Made by a program: the position numbers and the translations under genes. This document shows positions 25,536-33,217 of a stretch of 64,000 bases of DNA, in pieces (position 1 is the stretch's first letter; each line of letters begins with the position of its first letter). Origin of the DNA: Halosaccharopolyspora lacisalsi. GTDB lineage: Bacteria > Actinomycetota > Actinomycetes > Mycobacteriales > Pseudonocardiaceae. The stretch is taken from assembly GCF_014137975.1 (NCBI RefSeq), contig NZ_JACGWZ010000004.1, forward strand, positions 434,001 to 498,000. The letters run 5' to 3'. The notes under the pieces were generated by a model. That model was given only the letters and a program-made list of their open reading frames with translations. It had not been told where the DNA came from and ran no database searches.

Positions 25536-26894
25536 GTGTCGCCCGAGTTGTTGTCCGTGCTGGTCCTGATCGTGGCCTTCGGCGTCGCCACGGCGCTGTC
25601 GGTGAACATGGGCATGTTGATGTTGGCCGCGGCGTTCCTGGTGGGGACGGCGGTCGCGGGGCTGTCCGCGGAGGAGATATTCGCCGGTTTCCCCGGCGAC
25701 ATGTTCGTCGTCCTGGTGGGTGTGACCTACCTGTTCGCCATCGCGCGGGCCAACGGCACGACCGAGTGGCTGGTACACCGCGCGGTCGGCCTGGTCGGTG
25801 GGCGGATCGCCTTCATCCCGTGGGTCGTGTTCGGCATCGGCGCACTGCTGACGGCCATCGGTGCCGTCAGTCCCGCCGCGTGCGCCATCGTCGCGCCGAT
25901 CGCTATGAGCATGGCGGCGCGGTACCGGATCAATCCGCTGTTGATGGGCGCGATGGTCGTGCACGGAACCCAGGCGGGCAGCTTCTCCCCGATCAGCGTC
26001 TACGGCACCATCGCCAACGGCGTGGTCGCCGAGAGCGGACTGCCCATGGGGCCGGTGGTGCTGTTCCTGGGTGCCCTGGTGGTCAACACGGCGATCGCGG
26101 TGATCGTCTTCGCGACGTTCGGTGGTCTGCGGTTGCCGCGCTCGGCGCCTGCCGCCGCGGCCACCTCGGCGAGTCCGGTGCGCTCGGTGGCCACTGTGGG
26201 GGCGGCCGGATCGGCGGGCGGGTCGGATTCCGGTGCGGACGCGACGGTGGGTTCCGGTGCGGACGCGACGGTGGGTTCCGGTGCCGAGCCCGCGTCGTTG
26301 TCCCGGGAACGAGTGCTGACCCTGGCGGGACTGGTGGCCCTGGTGGTGAGCACGCTGGGATTCGATCTCGACGTGGGACTGGTCGCGGTGACCGTCGCCG
26401 TGCTGCTGAGCATCGCTTCGCCGGGAAGCGCCCGCAACGCACCCGCAGAAGTGGCCTGGCCGACCGTACTGCTGATCTGCGGAGTGCTGACCTACGTCGG
26501 TGTCCTCAAGCGGATGGGCACCATCGAGTACGCCGGTGATTCGGTGGCCGCCATCGGCATCCCGCTGGTGGTCGCCCTGCTGCTGTGCTACATCGGTGGT
26601 CTGGTGTCGGCGTTCGCCTCATCCGTCGGGATCATGGGTGCGCTCATCCCGCTGGCCGTGCCCTTCCTGCAGCAGGGGGAGATCGCGGCAGTGGGCATGA
26701 TCACCGCGCTGGCGGTGTCGGCGACCGTGGTCGACGTCAGTCCGTTCTCCACCAACGGCGCCATCGTGCTGGCCAACTCCGGCGGCTTCGACCGGGAAGC
26801 GCTGTTCCGCAAGCTGTTGATCTACGGTGCCGTGGTGGTCGCGGCGGCACCACTGCTGATCTGGTTCGTCTTCGTGGTGGCCAACCCGGCCTAG
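25536..26894 (+). CDS. MatC/SLC13-like dicarboxylate transporter
   Basis: A 452-residue membrane carrier with about 11-12 helices. The N-terminal half (MSPELLSVLVLIVAFGVATA, GDMFVVLVGVTYLFAIARAN, HGTQAGSFSPISVYG) matches the MatC N-terminal domain of malonate/dicarboxylate carriers; the second half carries VDVSPFSTNGAIVLANS, the internal counterpart of the SxxxxSxxG substrate loop. The central cytosolic loop holds an 8-residue tandem repeat (GSGADATV twice). GTG at 25536 follows AGGAGG. It is separate from the polyol operon by about 190 bp. Substrate is probably a small dicarboxylate or sugar acid. Confidence 0.8.
   Translation: MSPELLSVLVLIVAFGVATALSVNMGMLMLAAAFLVGTAVAGLSAEEIFAGFPGDMFVVLVGVTYLFAIARANGTTEWLVHRAVGLVGGRIAFIPWVVFGIGALLTAIGAVSPAACAIVAPIAMSMAARYRINPLLMGAMVVHGTQAGSFSPISVYGTIANGVVAESGLPMGPVVLFLGALVVNTAIAVIVFATFGGLRLPRSAPAAAATSASPVRSVATVGAAGSAGGSDSGADATVGSGADATVGSGAEPASLSRERVLTLAGLVALVVSTLGFDLDVGLVAVTVAVLLSIASPGSARNAPAEVAWPTVLLICGVLTYVGVLKRMGTIEYAGDSVAAIGIPLVVALLLCYIGGLVSAFASSVGIMGALIPLAVPFLQQGEIAAVGMITALAVSATVVDVSPFSTNGAIVLANSGGFDREALFRKLLIYGAVVVAAAPLLIWFVFVVANPA
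26228..26275 (+). repeat. 24-bp tandem duplication inside the transporter gene
   Basis: Two identical 24-bp copies (26228-26251 and 26252-26275), followed by a degenerate third. They lengthen the hydrophilic central loop by whole codons (GSGADATV), so the reading frame is kept. Copy number could vary among strains. Confidence 0.85.
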
Positions 26895-26973
26895 GCGTGC
26901 CGTCTCCGGCCGCGGAACGGCTCGTCGGACTCCTGGACGTGCGAGCTGAGCCTGGGCCGCCGATTCCGAGAGC

Positions 26974-26995
26974 GGTAAGTTACGGGTGACTTACC
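26974..26995. promoter_or_regulatory. inverted-repeat operator before TetR/MFS pair
   Basis: GGTAAGT-tacgggtg-ACTTACC is a perfect 7-bp inverted repeat with 8-bp spacer, 19 bp before the TetR start. An extended 18-bp core is symmetric at 7 of 9 positions. It is the probable autoregulatory site of the next gene. Confidence 0.65.
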
Positions 26996-27014
26996 AGTTT
27001 CTGGGGGGGGCGAC

Positions 27015-27554
27015 ATGGCTGTGGAGCGTCGCAAGCGGCTGTCCGGCGCGGAACGTCGCGAGCAGGTGCTGAAGATCGCCGCCGAGGAGTTCGCGGAGCA
27101 CGGACTGCACGGGGTCTCGGCCGAGGTGATCGCGAGCGAGGCGGGCATCACGCACGCCTACGTCTTCCGCGTCTTCGGCACCAAGAAGCGGCTCTTCCTC
27201 GAAGTGGTCGACCGCGCCTTCGCCACGATGGCCGAGGGACTCGCCACGTCCGCCGGTTCGGCGTCCGGGCTCGACGCGCTCGCGGCCGTGGGCCGACGCT
27301 ACTACGACAGTCTCACCGACGACGCCGAGGTGCGCGAGGCGGTGCGGGACAGCTTCGGCCGGTTGCGGCAGACAGTCAGCGACACCACCGGGCTCGACGC
27401 GGTGCGGATCAAGACGTTCATGGCGTACGGGATTCTGCTCAACACCAACGCCGCCCTCGCGGCCGAGGAGGTCGACGCCGACTGGGCGAACCAGGCGACC
27501 GCACGCGTCCACCCCGGCCTCTTCCCCCACCTGACCGCCGAGGCGAACCGATGA
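27015..27554 (+). CDS. TetR-family regulator of the adjacent efflux pump
   Basis: A 179-residue TetR regulator. The DNA-binding domain is residues 10-55 (GAERREQVLKIAAEEFAEHG, then VSAEVIASEAGITHAYVFRVF). The rest is a helical ligand domain. It overlaps the MFS gene by ATGA, so regulator and pump are cotranscribed, and the palindrome just ahead fits autorepression relieved by a transported compound. The inducer is unknown. Confidence 0.88.
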   Translation: MAVERRKRLSGAERREQVLKIAAEEFAEHGLHGVSAEVIASEAGITHAYVFRVFGTKKRLFLEVVDRAFATMAEGLATSAGSASGLDALAAVGRRYYDSLTDDAEVREAVRDSFGRLRQTVSDTTGLDAVRIKTFMAYGILLNTNAALAAEEVDADWANQATARVHPGLFPHLTAEANR

Positions 27555-28993
27555 CCACGAACAACGACGCGCCCGCGGCCACGGCAGATCGCCCGCTGGT
27601 GCCCGCGCTGATGCTCATCGCGCTCGTCGTCGCCGTCGTCGGCAGTCTCGGGGCTCCGCTGATCACCCCGGTGGCGGGCGAGTTCGACGTCCCGCTGGCC
27701 GCCGCGCAGTGGACGCTCACCGCCCCGCTGCTGGTCGGCGCGATCGCCACCCCGGTGCTGGGTCGGCTGGGTACCGGTCCGCGCCGTCGCCAGGTGATCC
27801 TCGCCACGCTGGCCGCCGTCGTGGTGGGCAGTCTGCTGACGGTGGTGCCGCCGTCGTTCGGCTGGCTGCTCGCCGGGCGAGTGGCCCAAGGCGCGGGAGG
27901 GGGACTGACGGCGCTGATGATGGGAGTCGCCCGCGACCACTTGCCCGGCGAGCGCTCCGGCTCGGCGATCGCGCTCCTCTCCGTGGCCTCGACCATCGGT
28001 ATCGGCCTCGGGTACCCGCTCGCCGGGCTGCTGACCGACGTGGCCGGGCTCCGCGCGGCGTACGGGCTCGGCCTGCTGATCACCGCGGTCGCGCTGGCCA
28101 CCGCCTGGTGGTCCGTGCCCCAGCCGCCGGCGGGCCGCTCGGCGGCGATCGACGTACCGGGCGCGGCGCTGCTGGGCGGTGGCTTGTTGGCCCTGCTCCT
28201 GGCGATCAGTCAGACCACGGTCTGGACCGATCGCCCGGCGTTCGCCGCCGCGCTCCTGGCCTCCGCGGCCGTGCTGATCAGTACCTGGGTGTTTCGCGAG
28301 CGCCGGTGCGCCGCCCCGCTGGTGGATCTCGCCCTGCTGCGGAACTCCGCGGTGGCGGGGGCCAACGTGGTCATGCTGCTCGGCGGCATCGGCATGTATC
28401 TGCTGCTGACACTGGTGACCCGCTATGTGCAGACGCCCGAGTCGGCCGGGTACGGGTTCGGCGTCGACGTCTTCGTCGCGGGCATGGTGCTGGTGCCGTT
28501 CTCCGCGCTGGGGTTCGCCGGCGGCAAGCTGGTGCGGCCGCTGCGCGAGCGGCTCACTCCGGCGACGGTCCTGGCCGTCGGGGGCACGGCCGTGCTTGCG
28601 GCGCTGGCGCTGTTCGCCCTGGCCCGGAGCCAGCTGTGGCTGTCGTTCGCGGTGATGGGCGTGCTGGGGCTGGGCGTCGGTGCCTTCTCGGCGACGATGC
28701 CCACCGCGATCCTCGCCGTCACCCCGGCGGAGGAGACCTCCAGCGCGATGAGCTTCAATCAGGTCGTCCGCAGCGTCGGCTTCTCGATCGGCAGCGCACT
28801 GGGCGGCCTGACCCTGGCCGCCCACACCCCGATCGGCTCGACGTTTCCCACCGACACCGGATACACGACAGCCTCCTGGCTCGGCGCCGCGACGATGGCC
28901 GTCACAGTCGTCGCCGCGCTCACGCTTCGGCGAGCGCATCGTTCGACGACGGCCGGATCGCGGAGCAACGACGGTCCCGCTGCCGGCCGCTGA
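27551..28993 (+). CDS. MFS drug-efflux transporter
   Basis: A 480-residue major facilitator protein with about 14 predicted helices, DHA2-like. The first helix VPALMLIALVVAVVGSLGAP is followed by a loop with GRLGTGPRRRQ, motif C-like region GIGLGYPLAGLL, and a C-terminal SFNQVVRSVGFSIGSALGG typical of proton-driven multidrug exporters. Cotranscribed with the upstream TetR gene. Substrates are probably toxic small molecules or an endogenous metabolite. Its end faces the GntR gene. Confidence 0.85.
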   Translation: MTTNNDAPAATADRPLVPALMLIALVVAVVGSLGAPLITPVAGEFDVPLAAAQWTLTAPLLVGAIATPVLGRLGTGPRRRQVILATLAAVVVGSLLTVVPPSFGWLLAGRVAQGAGGGLTALMMGVARDHLPGERSGSAIALLSVASTIGIGLGYPLAGLLTDVAGLRAAYGLGLLITAVALATAWWSVPQPPAGRSAAIDVPGAALLGGGLLALLLAISQTTVWTDRPAFAAALLASAAVLISTWVFRERRCAAPLVDLALLRNSAVAGANVVMLLGGIGMYLLLTLVTRYVQTPESAGYGFGVDVFVAGMVLVPFSALGFAGGKLVRPLRERLTPATVLAVGGTAVLAALALFALARSQLWLSFAVMGVLGLGVGAFSATMPTAILAVTPAEETSSAMSFNQVVRSVGFSIGSALGGLTLAAHTPIGSTFPTDTGYTTASWLGAATMAVTVVAALTLRRAHRSTTAGSRSNDGPAAGR

Positions 28994-29016
28994 ATGGCTG
29001 GACCGCCCCCCGGGAA

Positions 29017-29727
29017 CTATTCGTCTTCGGGGGTCCAGCTGAGCAATCTCACCCGGCTGACCGTGACCAGGTGCGCGCGCATCGCCTCGCGCGCGGCCTG
29101 GGTGTCCTGGGCACGGATGGCTTCGGCGATGCGAGTGTGCTGGGTCAGCGACTGGCTCGGGCGATCGGGCTGTTGCAGGGACTCGCGGCGGCTCTCCGCG
29201 ATTCTCTCGGCGATTCCGCTCATGAATTCGGCGAGCAGCGCGCTGTGGGCGGAGGCGGTGACCGCGGCGTGGAAGCGGCGGTCGCCCTCTTCGCCGAGCA
29301 GCCCCTCGGCGATCTCGGCGCGCATCGCCTCCAGCGCCGAGTCGATCTCGGCGAGGTCCTGCTCGGTCCGACGCAGCGCCGCCAGTTCGGCGAGTTTGCT
29401 TTCCATCGCTTCACGGGCATCCAGCACGTCCGGGAGCCGGCGTTGGCGCTCGACCAGCGTCGAGACCGGTTCCGCGGTGAGGGTGTCCGTGCGCAGATAG
29501 GTGCCCCCGCCGTGGCGGATCTCCACCAGTCCCTGCACTTCGAGGACGAGAATCGCCTGCTTGATCGAGGCCCGGCTGACGCCGAGGCGCTCGGCCAGGT
29601 CCCGTTCGGAGGGCAATCGGTCGCCGCTGCGCAGCCCGGCGGACTCCACGTGCTCGCGGAGGCGCTCGACCACCTGCTCGTGTAGACGTGTGCGTGGTAC
29701 CGGACGCAATGAGTCGGAGACGGACAA
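29017..29727 (-). CDS. GntR/FadR-family regulator (FCD domain)
   Basis: A 236-residue regulator. The winged helix lies at about 10-75 (RLHEQVVERLREHVESAGL, LPSERDLAERLGVSRASIKQ, GLVEIRHGGGTYL), followed by an all-helical FCD ligand/metal domain including FHAAVTASAHSALLAEFM and a C-terminal AIRAQDTQAAREAMRAHL. TTG at 29727 is preferred because AAGGGGG lies 5 nt ahead; a longer frame starts at TTG 29763. It is divergent from the crotonase gene, so it probably represses that operon and senses an acid or acyl-CoA metabolite. Confidence 0.85.
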   Translation of the reverse strand: MSVSDSLRPVPRTRLHEQVVERLREHVESAGLRSGDRLPSERDLAERLGVSRASIKQAILVLEVQGLVEIRHGGGTYLRTDTLTAEPVSTLVERQRRLPDVLDAREAMESKLAELAALRRTEQDLAEIDSALEAMRAEIAEGLLGEEGDRRFHAAVTASAHSALLAEFMSGIAERIAESRRESLQQPDRPSQSLTQHTRIAEAIRAQDTQAAREAMRAHLVTVSRVRLLSWTPEDE

Positions 29728-29781
29728 CCGGACCCCCTTGACAGGTTTTCGCGATGATAGCAATCTTCGAAATGGCCGGAC

Positions 29782-29806
29782 CAGTGGACGAGTGGTTCAT
29801 CCACTG
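29782..29806. promoter_or_regulatory. inverted repeats between gntR and the crotonase gene, probable FadR-type operator
   Basis: Two nested perfect repeats share this site: CAGTGGA...TCCACTG (29782-29806) and AGTGG-ttcat-CCACT (29791-29805). Short GTGG/CCAC arms with small spacer suit FadR-subfamily dimers. Position between divergent genes supports control of both. Confidence 0.6.
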
Positions 29807-29858
29807 AAATCCTCGGTCCACGACCGGACGGCTCGACGAGCGTGCGAGGAGGTCCGCG

Positions 29859-30614
29859 ATGAGCGATCCCGAAGGTGCGGCGCGGCACGTCACGGTACGT
29901 GTCGATCCACCGATCGCCGAGATCACCATCGGAGACGCGGCCAAGCGCAACGCGCTCACCGGACAGGGCTGGACCCGGATCGAACAGGTCGTCGGCGAGC
30001 TCGCCAGTGACGACACGCTGTGCGCGATCGTGCTGCGCGGCAGGGACGAGACATTCTGCGCGGGCTCGGACATGACCGAGTGGGTCGATGCCGACATGGC
30101 GGCCGTCGAGGACTCCTTCGCCCGGATGGAAGCGGCGTTTCGGGCCGTGGAGGAATGCCCGGTCCCCGTCGTGGCCGAGGTCCGCGGTGTCGCCGCCGGC
30201 GCGGGATGCCAGCTCGCACTGGCCTGCGACCTGCGTTTCATGGCCGACTCGGCGCGGATCGGGATGCCGATCGTGCGTTTGGGCATCAGGACCAGCCCGG
30301 CCTTCGCGGCCCGGATGGTCGCTCTCGCAGGACCCTCGCTGACCCGGCAGCTGCTCTACACCGGGCGACTGCTCGAAGCGCCCGCCGCCGTGAGCGCGGG
30401 ACTGGCCGAGCGGCACGTGGCCGACGCGGAGCTGCGGAGCCACACCGACCAGGTCCTGAGCTCGATCGCCGAGCAACCGCCCGCCGCCGTGCGCGCGGCT
30501 AAGCAAGCCGTGGCGGCGACGCTGGCGCCGATGCGCGAGGCCACTCGCACCAATGACCACCCCGCCGTCGCCGCGGAGGAGTTCCGCAGCACTGTGAAGG
30601 CACTGTTCGACTGA
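29859..30614 (+). CDS. crotonase-fold enzyme lacking both hydratase glutamates
   Basis: A 251-residue enoyl-CoA hydratase/isomerase superfamily protein. The oxyanion loops are FCAGSDMTEW and VAAGAGCQLALACDLRFM. In hydratases the first catalytic Glu sits in GGGCELAM and the second in GxPEVxLG; here they read GAGCQLAL (Gln) and GMPIVRLG (Val/Ile). Both acid-base residues are therefore missing, so a different crotonase reaction (isomerase, decarboxylase, thioesterase or CoA hydrolase type) is likelier than hydration. It is divergent from a GntR gene and precedes a phosphotriesterase-like hydrolase. Confidence 0.82.
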   Translation: MSDPEGAARHVTVRVDPPIAEITIGDAAKRNALTGQGWTRIEQVVGELASDDTLCAIVLRGRDETFCAGSDMTEWVDADMAAVEDSFARMEAAFRAVEECPVPVVAEVRGVAAGAGCQLALACDLRFMADSARIGMPIVRLGIRTSPAFAARMVALAGPSLTRQLLYTGRLLEAPAAVSAGLAERHVADAELRSHTDQVLSSIAEQPPAAVRAAKQAVAATLAPMREATRTNDHPAVAAEEFRSTVKALFD

Positions 30615-30766
30615 CGTCCGTGATCGCCGGTGACCGTGCCGATCGGTTCGGCGATTTCGGCGAAACCGTCCGAATTCACCCGGACGGGCACTTCGGACCG
30701 TTGTGGTGGCCAAGCGCGTGTGGGAGAAAGCGAGGAGGCAGGTTCTCCCTCGGGAAAGGGGACGTC

Positions 30767-31741
30767 GTGACCGAGGTTCCGACCGTCGGTGGTGGCGTGG
30801 ACTCCACCCGAATGGGACGTGTGCTCATGCACGAGCACGTGTTCGTGCTCAGCGAGGAGTTCCGACAGAACTATCCCGAGCACTGGGACGAGCAGCAGCG
30901 CGTGTCCGATGCCGTGGACAAGCTCACCGCCCTGAAATCCCGGGGAATCGACACGATCGTGGACCCGACCGTCATCGGGCTGGGGCGCTACATTCCCCGC
31001 ATTCAGCGCATCGACGAGCGGGTCGACATCAACATCATCCCGGCCACCGGTGTCTACACCTACAACGACGTGCCGATGTTCCTGCACTTTCGCGGGCCGG
31101 GAACCCTGTTCGACGGCCCGGAACCGATGGTGGAGATGTTCACCAGGGACATCACGGATGGGATCGCGGGCACCGGTGTCCGGGCCGCCTTCCTCAAGTG
31201 CGCCATCGATGCTCCGGGAATGACACCGGGCGTGGAGCGCGTCATGCGTGCCGTGGCGCGTACTCACCGACTCACGGGGGTGCCCATCACCCTGCACACC
31301 AACGTCGGCAACCGCTCCGGCCTCGCCGCCCAGCAGCTGTTGGCCTCCGAGGGGGTCGACCTCGGCCGGGTCGTGGTCGGCCACAGCGGGGACTCCACCG
31401 ATCTGGAGTACCTGACTCGACTGGCCGACGCCGGTTCGCTGCTCGGAATGGACCGTTTCGGCCTGGACGTGCTGCAGTCCTTCGAACGGCGTGTGGACAC
31501 GGTGGCCGAACTCGTCCGACGTGGCTACACCGACAGTCTCGTACTGGCTCACGACGCCTCCTGCTACATCGATTGGTTCCCCGACGAGGAGCAGCAGCGT
31601 GTGGCGCCGAACTGGCACTACACGCACATCAGTGACGACGTGCTTCCCGCGCTGCGGCAGCGCGGTGTGTCCGAGGAGCAGATCACCACCATGCTCGTCG
31701 ACAACCCGCGCCGGTACTTCGAGAACGTCGGCGCCTACTGA
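30767..31741 (+). CDS. phosphotriesterase-like lactonase / amidohydrolase
   Basis: A 324-residue TIM-barrel metallohydrolase. Metal-binding motif I is RVLMHEHVF (HxH), the bridging Lys, normally carbamylated, lies in AFLKCAID, later His ligands in ITLHTNVG and VVVGHSGDS, and the catalytic Asp in VLAHDASCYID. The phosphotriesterase-like lactonase group hydrolyses N-acyl-homoserine lactones and gamma-lactones. GTG at 30767 follows GAAAGGGG. It lies 152 bp after the crotonase gene and is probably in the same GntR-controlled module. Confidence 0.85.
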   Translation: MTEVPTVGGGVDSTRMGRVLMHEHVFVLSEEFRQNYPEHWDEQQRVSDAVDKLTALKSRGIDTIVDPTVIGLGRYIPRIQRIDERVDINIIPATGVYTYNDVPMFLHFRGPGTLFDGPEPMVEMFTRDITDGIAGTGVRAAFLKCAIDAPGMTPGVERVMRAVARTHRLTGVPITLHTNVGNRSGLAAQQLLASEGVDLGRVVVGHSGDSTDLEYLTRLADAGSLLGMDRFGLDVLQSFERRVDTVAELVRRGYTDSLVLAHDASCYIDWFPDEEQQRVAPNWHYTHISDDVLPALRQRGVSEEQITTMLVDNPRRYFENVGAY

Positions 31742-31747
31742 GCCGAC

Positions 31748-32080
31748 TCACGGCACGGCGCGCACGGGTCGATGCCTACCTCCGGCCGCGTTCGCTCTCG
31801 CGGTGTCGGTCAGTAACCAGTGGGCCCTGATCAGGCTGGATCGGGCTCCGGAGAGGTCGGCGACGGTCCACCGCTCCAGCGCCGTGATCGCGGCCGCGCG
31901 GGCTCGGTCGTTCCGGTCGCAGCCGTGGTCCTCGGCCGCCACCAGGACCGCGCGCAGCTGGGCCGGCGGGCTCGGGGATGTGTCGGGACGGTGGTCACCG
32001 GTGCTGGTCAGCAGCCTGACCAGCAGGTGCTCCACGGTCTCGCGCAGCGGCCGGGAATCCGTGACGGTCCGGTCGGCCAT
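31748..32080 (-). CDS. small helical protein of unknown function
   Basis: A 110-residue soluble protein starting MADRTVTDSRPLRETVEHLL. The body is Ala/Arg-rich helices (RARAAAITALERWTVADLSG, SLIRAHWLLTDTARANA), with no membrane segment or known motif. It ends 6 bp from the convergent lactonase gene. I do not recognise the family; the composition is codon-like and the start agrees with a GGAG upstream, so a real gene is likely but unproven. Confidence 0.55.
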   Translation of the reverse strand: MADRTVTDSRPLRETVEHLLVRLLTSTGDHRPDTSPSPPAQLRAVLVAAEDHGCDRNDRARAAAITALERWTVADLSGARSSLIRAHWLLTDTARANAAGGRHRPVRAVP

Positions 32081-32272
32081 GGGAATGCTCCGTTCGCGTC
32101 GGTGATCCTTCGGGACTGCGACCACCGCGATGCGGGGAACGGATCCCGGTTTTCGCGTGAACCACCCGAACGAGTAATGACCTTCGGGGGGCGACGCGCG
32201 ACGCCGAAATCCGGACTACCTTGTCGGCCGAGCAGTAGCGTGTCCCCGGGTGGGGCGATGAGGAGGGCGGGA

Positions 32273-32452
32273 GTGAACCGCAGGAGCGTGCTTGTGTTGG
32301 TGTCCCTGGCCGGTTGCGTGGCCGTGTTTCTGATGCTGCGGGATCCGGTCGGAGCCGCCGGTGTCGTCCGCGCGGGCTGGGGGATGCTCGTCAACGGTGT
32401 GACCACGGTCGTGGAGTCGGCGATCACGTTCTTGCAGCACCTGTTTCGGTAG
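32273..32452 (+). CDS. 59-residue single-pass membrane protein
   Basis: A 59-residue protein with one membrane span at the start (VNRRSVLVLVSLAGCVAVFL) and a second amphipathic helix (VTTVVESAITFLQHLFR). GTG at 32273 is chosen because AGGAGGG lies 5 nt before it; an ATG 15 bp upstream overlaps that site. Similar tiny proteins recur beside DUF2795 and related genes in actinobacteria, as far as I recall. Function unknown. Confidence 0.6.
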   Translation: MNRRSVLVLVSLAGCVAVFLMLRDPVGAAGVVRAGWGMLVNGVTTVVESAITFLQHLFR

Positions 32453-32589
32453 CGTCCCGCGCAGGATGACCGGGTACTCGCACGGGGGAGGTGTAGGAGA
32501 TCGCAAGTACGGGTAACCACGGCACACGTTCCGCGTACTGCGGAGCTCGAGCGTGAAGCGATACGGTGATCAAGACAAGGAGGACGACG

Positions 32590-32799
32590 ATGACCGACGC
32601 CGACGAACGCCGGGTGCTCAAGGCCCTGCAAGGCATCCAGTTCCCGGCGGCCAAGGCACAGTTGGTGGCCTACGCCGAGGACCGCGGCGCCGAATCCAAG
32701 ACGCTGCGTGCGTTGGAAGCGCTGCCGGAGGGCGACTACAGCAGCGGCGAGGAGGTCGAACAGGCCGTGCCGCAGCGTCCTGACGAGGAACTGTCCTGA
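32590..32799 (+). CDS. DUF2795 domain protein
   Basis: A 69-residue acidic protein, MTDADERRVLKALQGIQFPA, followed by KAQLVAYAEDRGAESKTLRA and ALPEGDYSSGEEVEQAV. The pattern is that of DUF2795: an alpha-helical fold with conserved LQGIxFPAxKxxLV and ALPxxxYxS. Function unknown. ATG at 32590 has AAGGAGG 6 nt upstream. It is followed 46 bp later by a pterin dehydratase gene. Confidence 0.8.
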   Translation: MTDADERRVLKALQGIQFPAAKAQLVAYAEDRGAESKTLRALEALPEGDYSSGEEVEQAVPQRPDEELS

Positions 32800-32845
32800 A
32801 GTACGGCCATCGTTGGTTCGCCCATCACGACGAGAAGGAGGCATC

Positions 32846-33139
32846 GTGCCCGAGCTGCTGGAGCGGTCCGCCATCGACACCCGGCTCGCCGAACTTCCCG
32901 ACTGGGAGTACGGCGACGGCGCCGTGTCCAAGACCTGGCAGTTGAAGGGGTTCCTCACGGCGATGAGCTTCGCCAATGCGATCGCCCACCTGGCCAACGA
33001 GACCAACCACCACCCGGATCTGAGCGTGCACGACTACAACCGCCTCACGGTCCGCATCACCACTCACTCCGCGGGCGGAGTGACCGAGAACGACCTGGGG
33101 ATGGCCGAGCGGATCGAGGAGCTGCGCAGCGTGAGCTGA
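32846..33139 (+). CDS. pterin-4a-carbinolamine dehydratase
   Basis: A 97-residue enzyme that dehydrates 4a-hydroxytetrahydrobiopterin during pterin recycling. The diagnostic motif is complete: ANETNHHPDLSVHDYNRLTV and then TTHSAGGVTENDLGMAE, i.e. the HHP...Y...THxxxGxTxxD pattern. The catalytic His pair is HH in the first segment. GTG at 32846 follows GAAGGAGG. No aromatic hydroxylase gene is nearby. It may serve a hydroxylase elsewhere or act as a folate/molybdopterin-side enzyme. Confidence 0.9.
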   Translation: MPELLERSAIDTRLAELPDWEYGDGAVSKTWQLKGFLTAMSFANAIAHLANETNHHPDLSVHDYNRLTVRITTHSAGGVTENDLGMAERIEELRSVS

Positions 33140-33149
33140 GAACCCCTGA

Positions 33150-33187
33150 GCACGCCGGGCGTTGCCGCTCTGAGGCGCCCGGCGTGC
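33150..33187. terminator. bidirectional hairpin terminator
   Basis: A perfect 12-bp stem 33150-33161 / 33176-33187 (GCACGCCGGGCG against its complement) with a 14-nt loop, lying between the dehydratase gene and the convergent membrane-protein gene. Confidence 0.78.
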
Positions 33188-33217
33188 GAGCGCTCCGACG
33201 GTGCGCGACGGGCCGAT

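Noticed and set aside
26228-26275. CRISPR-like or minisatellite repeat array
   Set aside because: Only two exact copies in frame inside a coding sequence with no spacers, so a simple tandem duplication.
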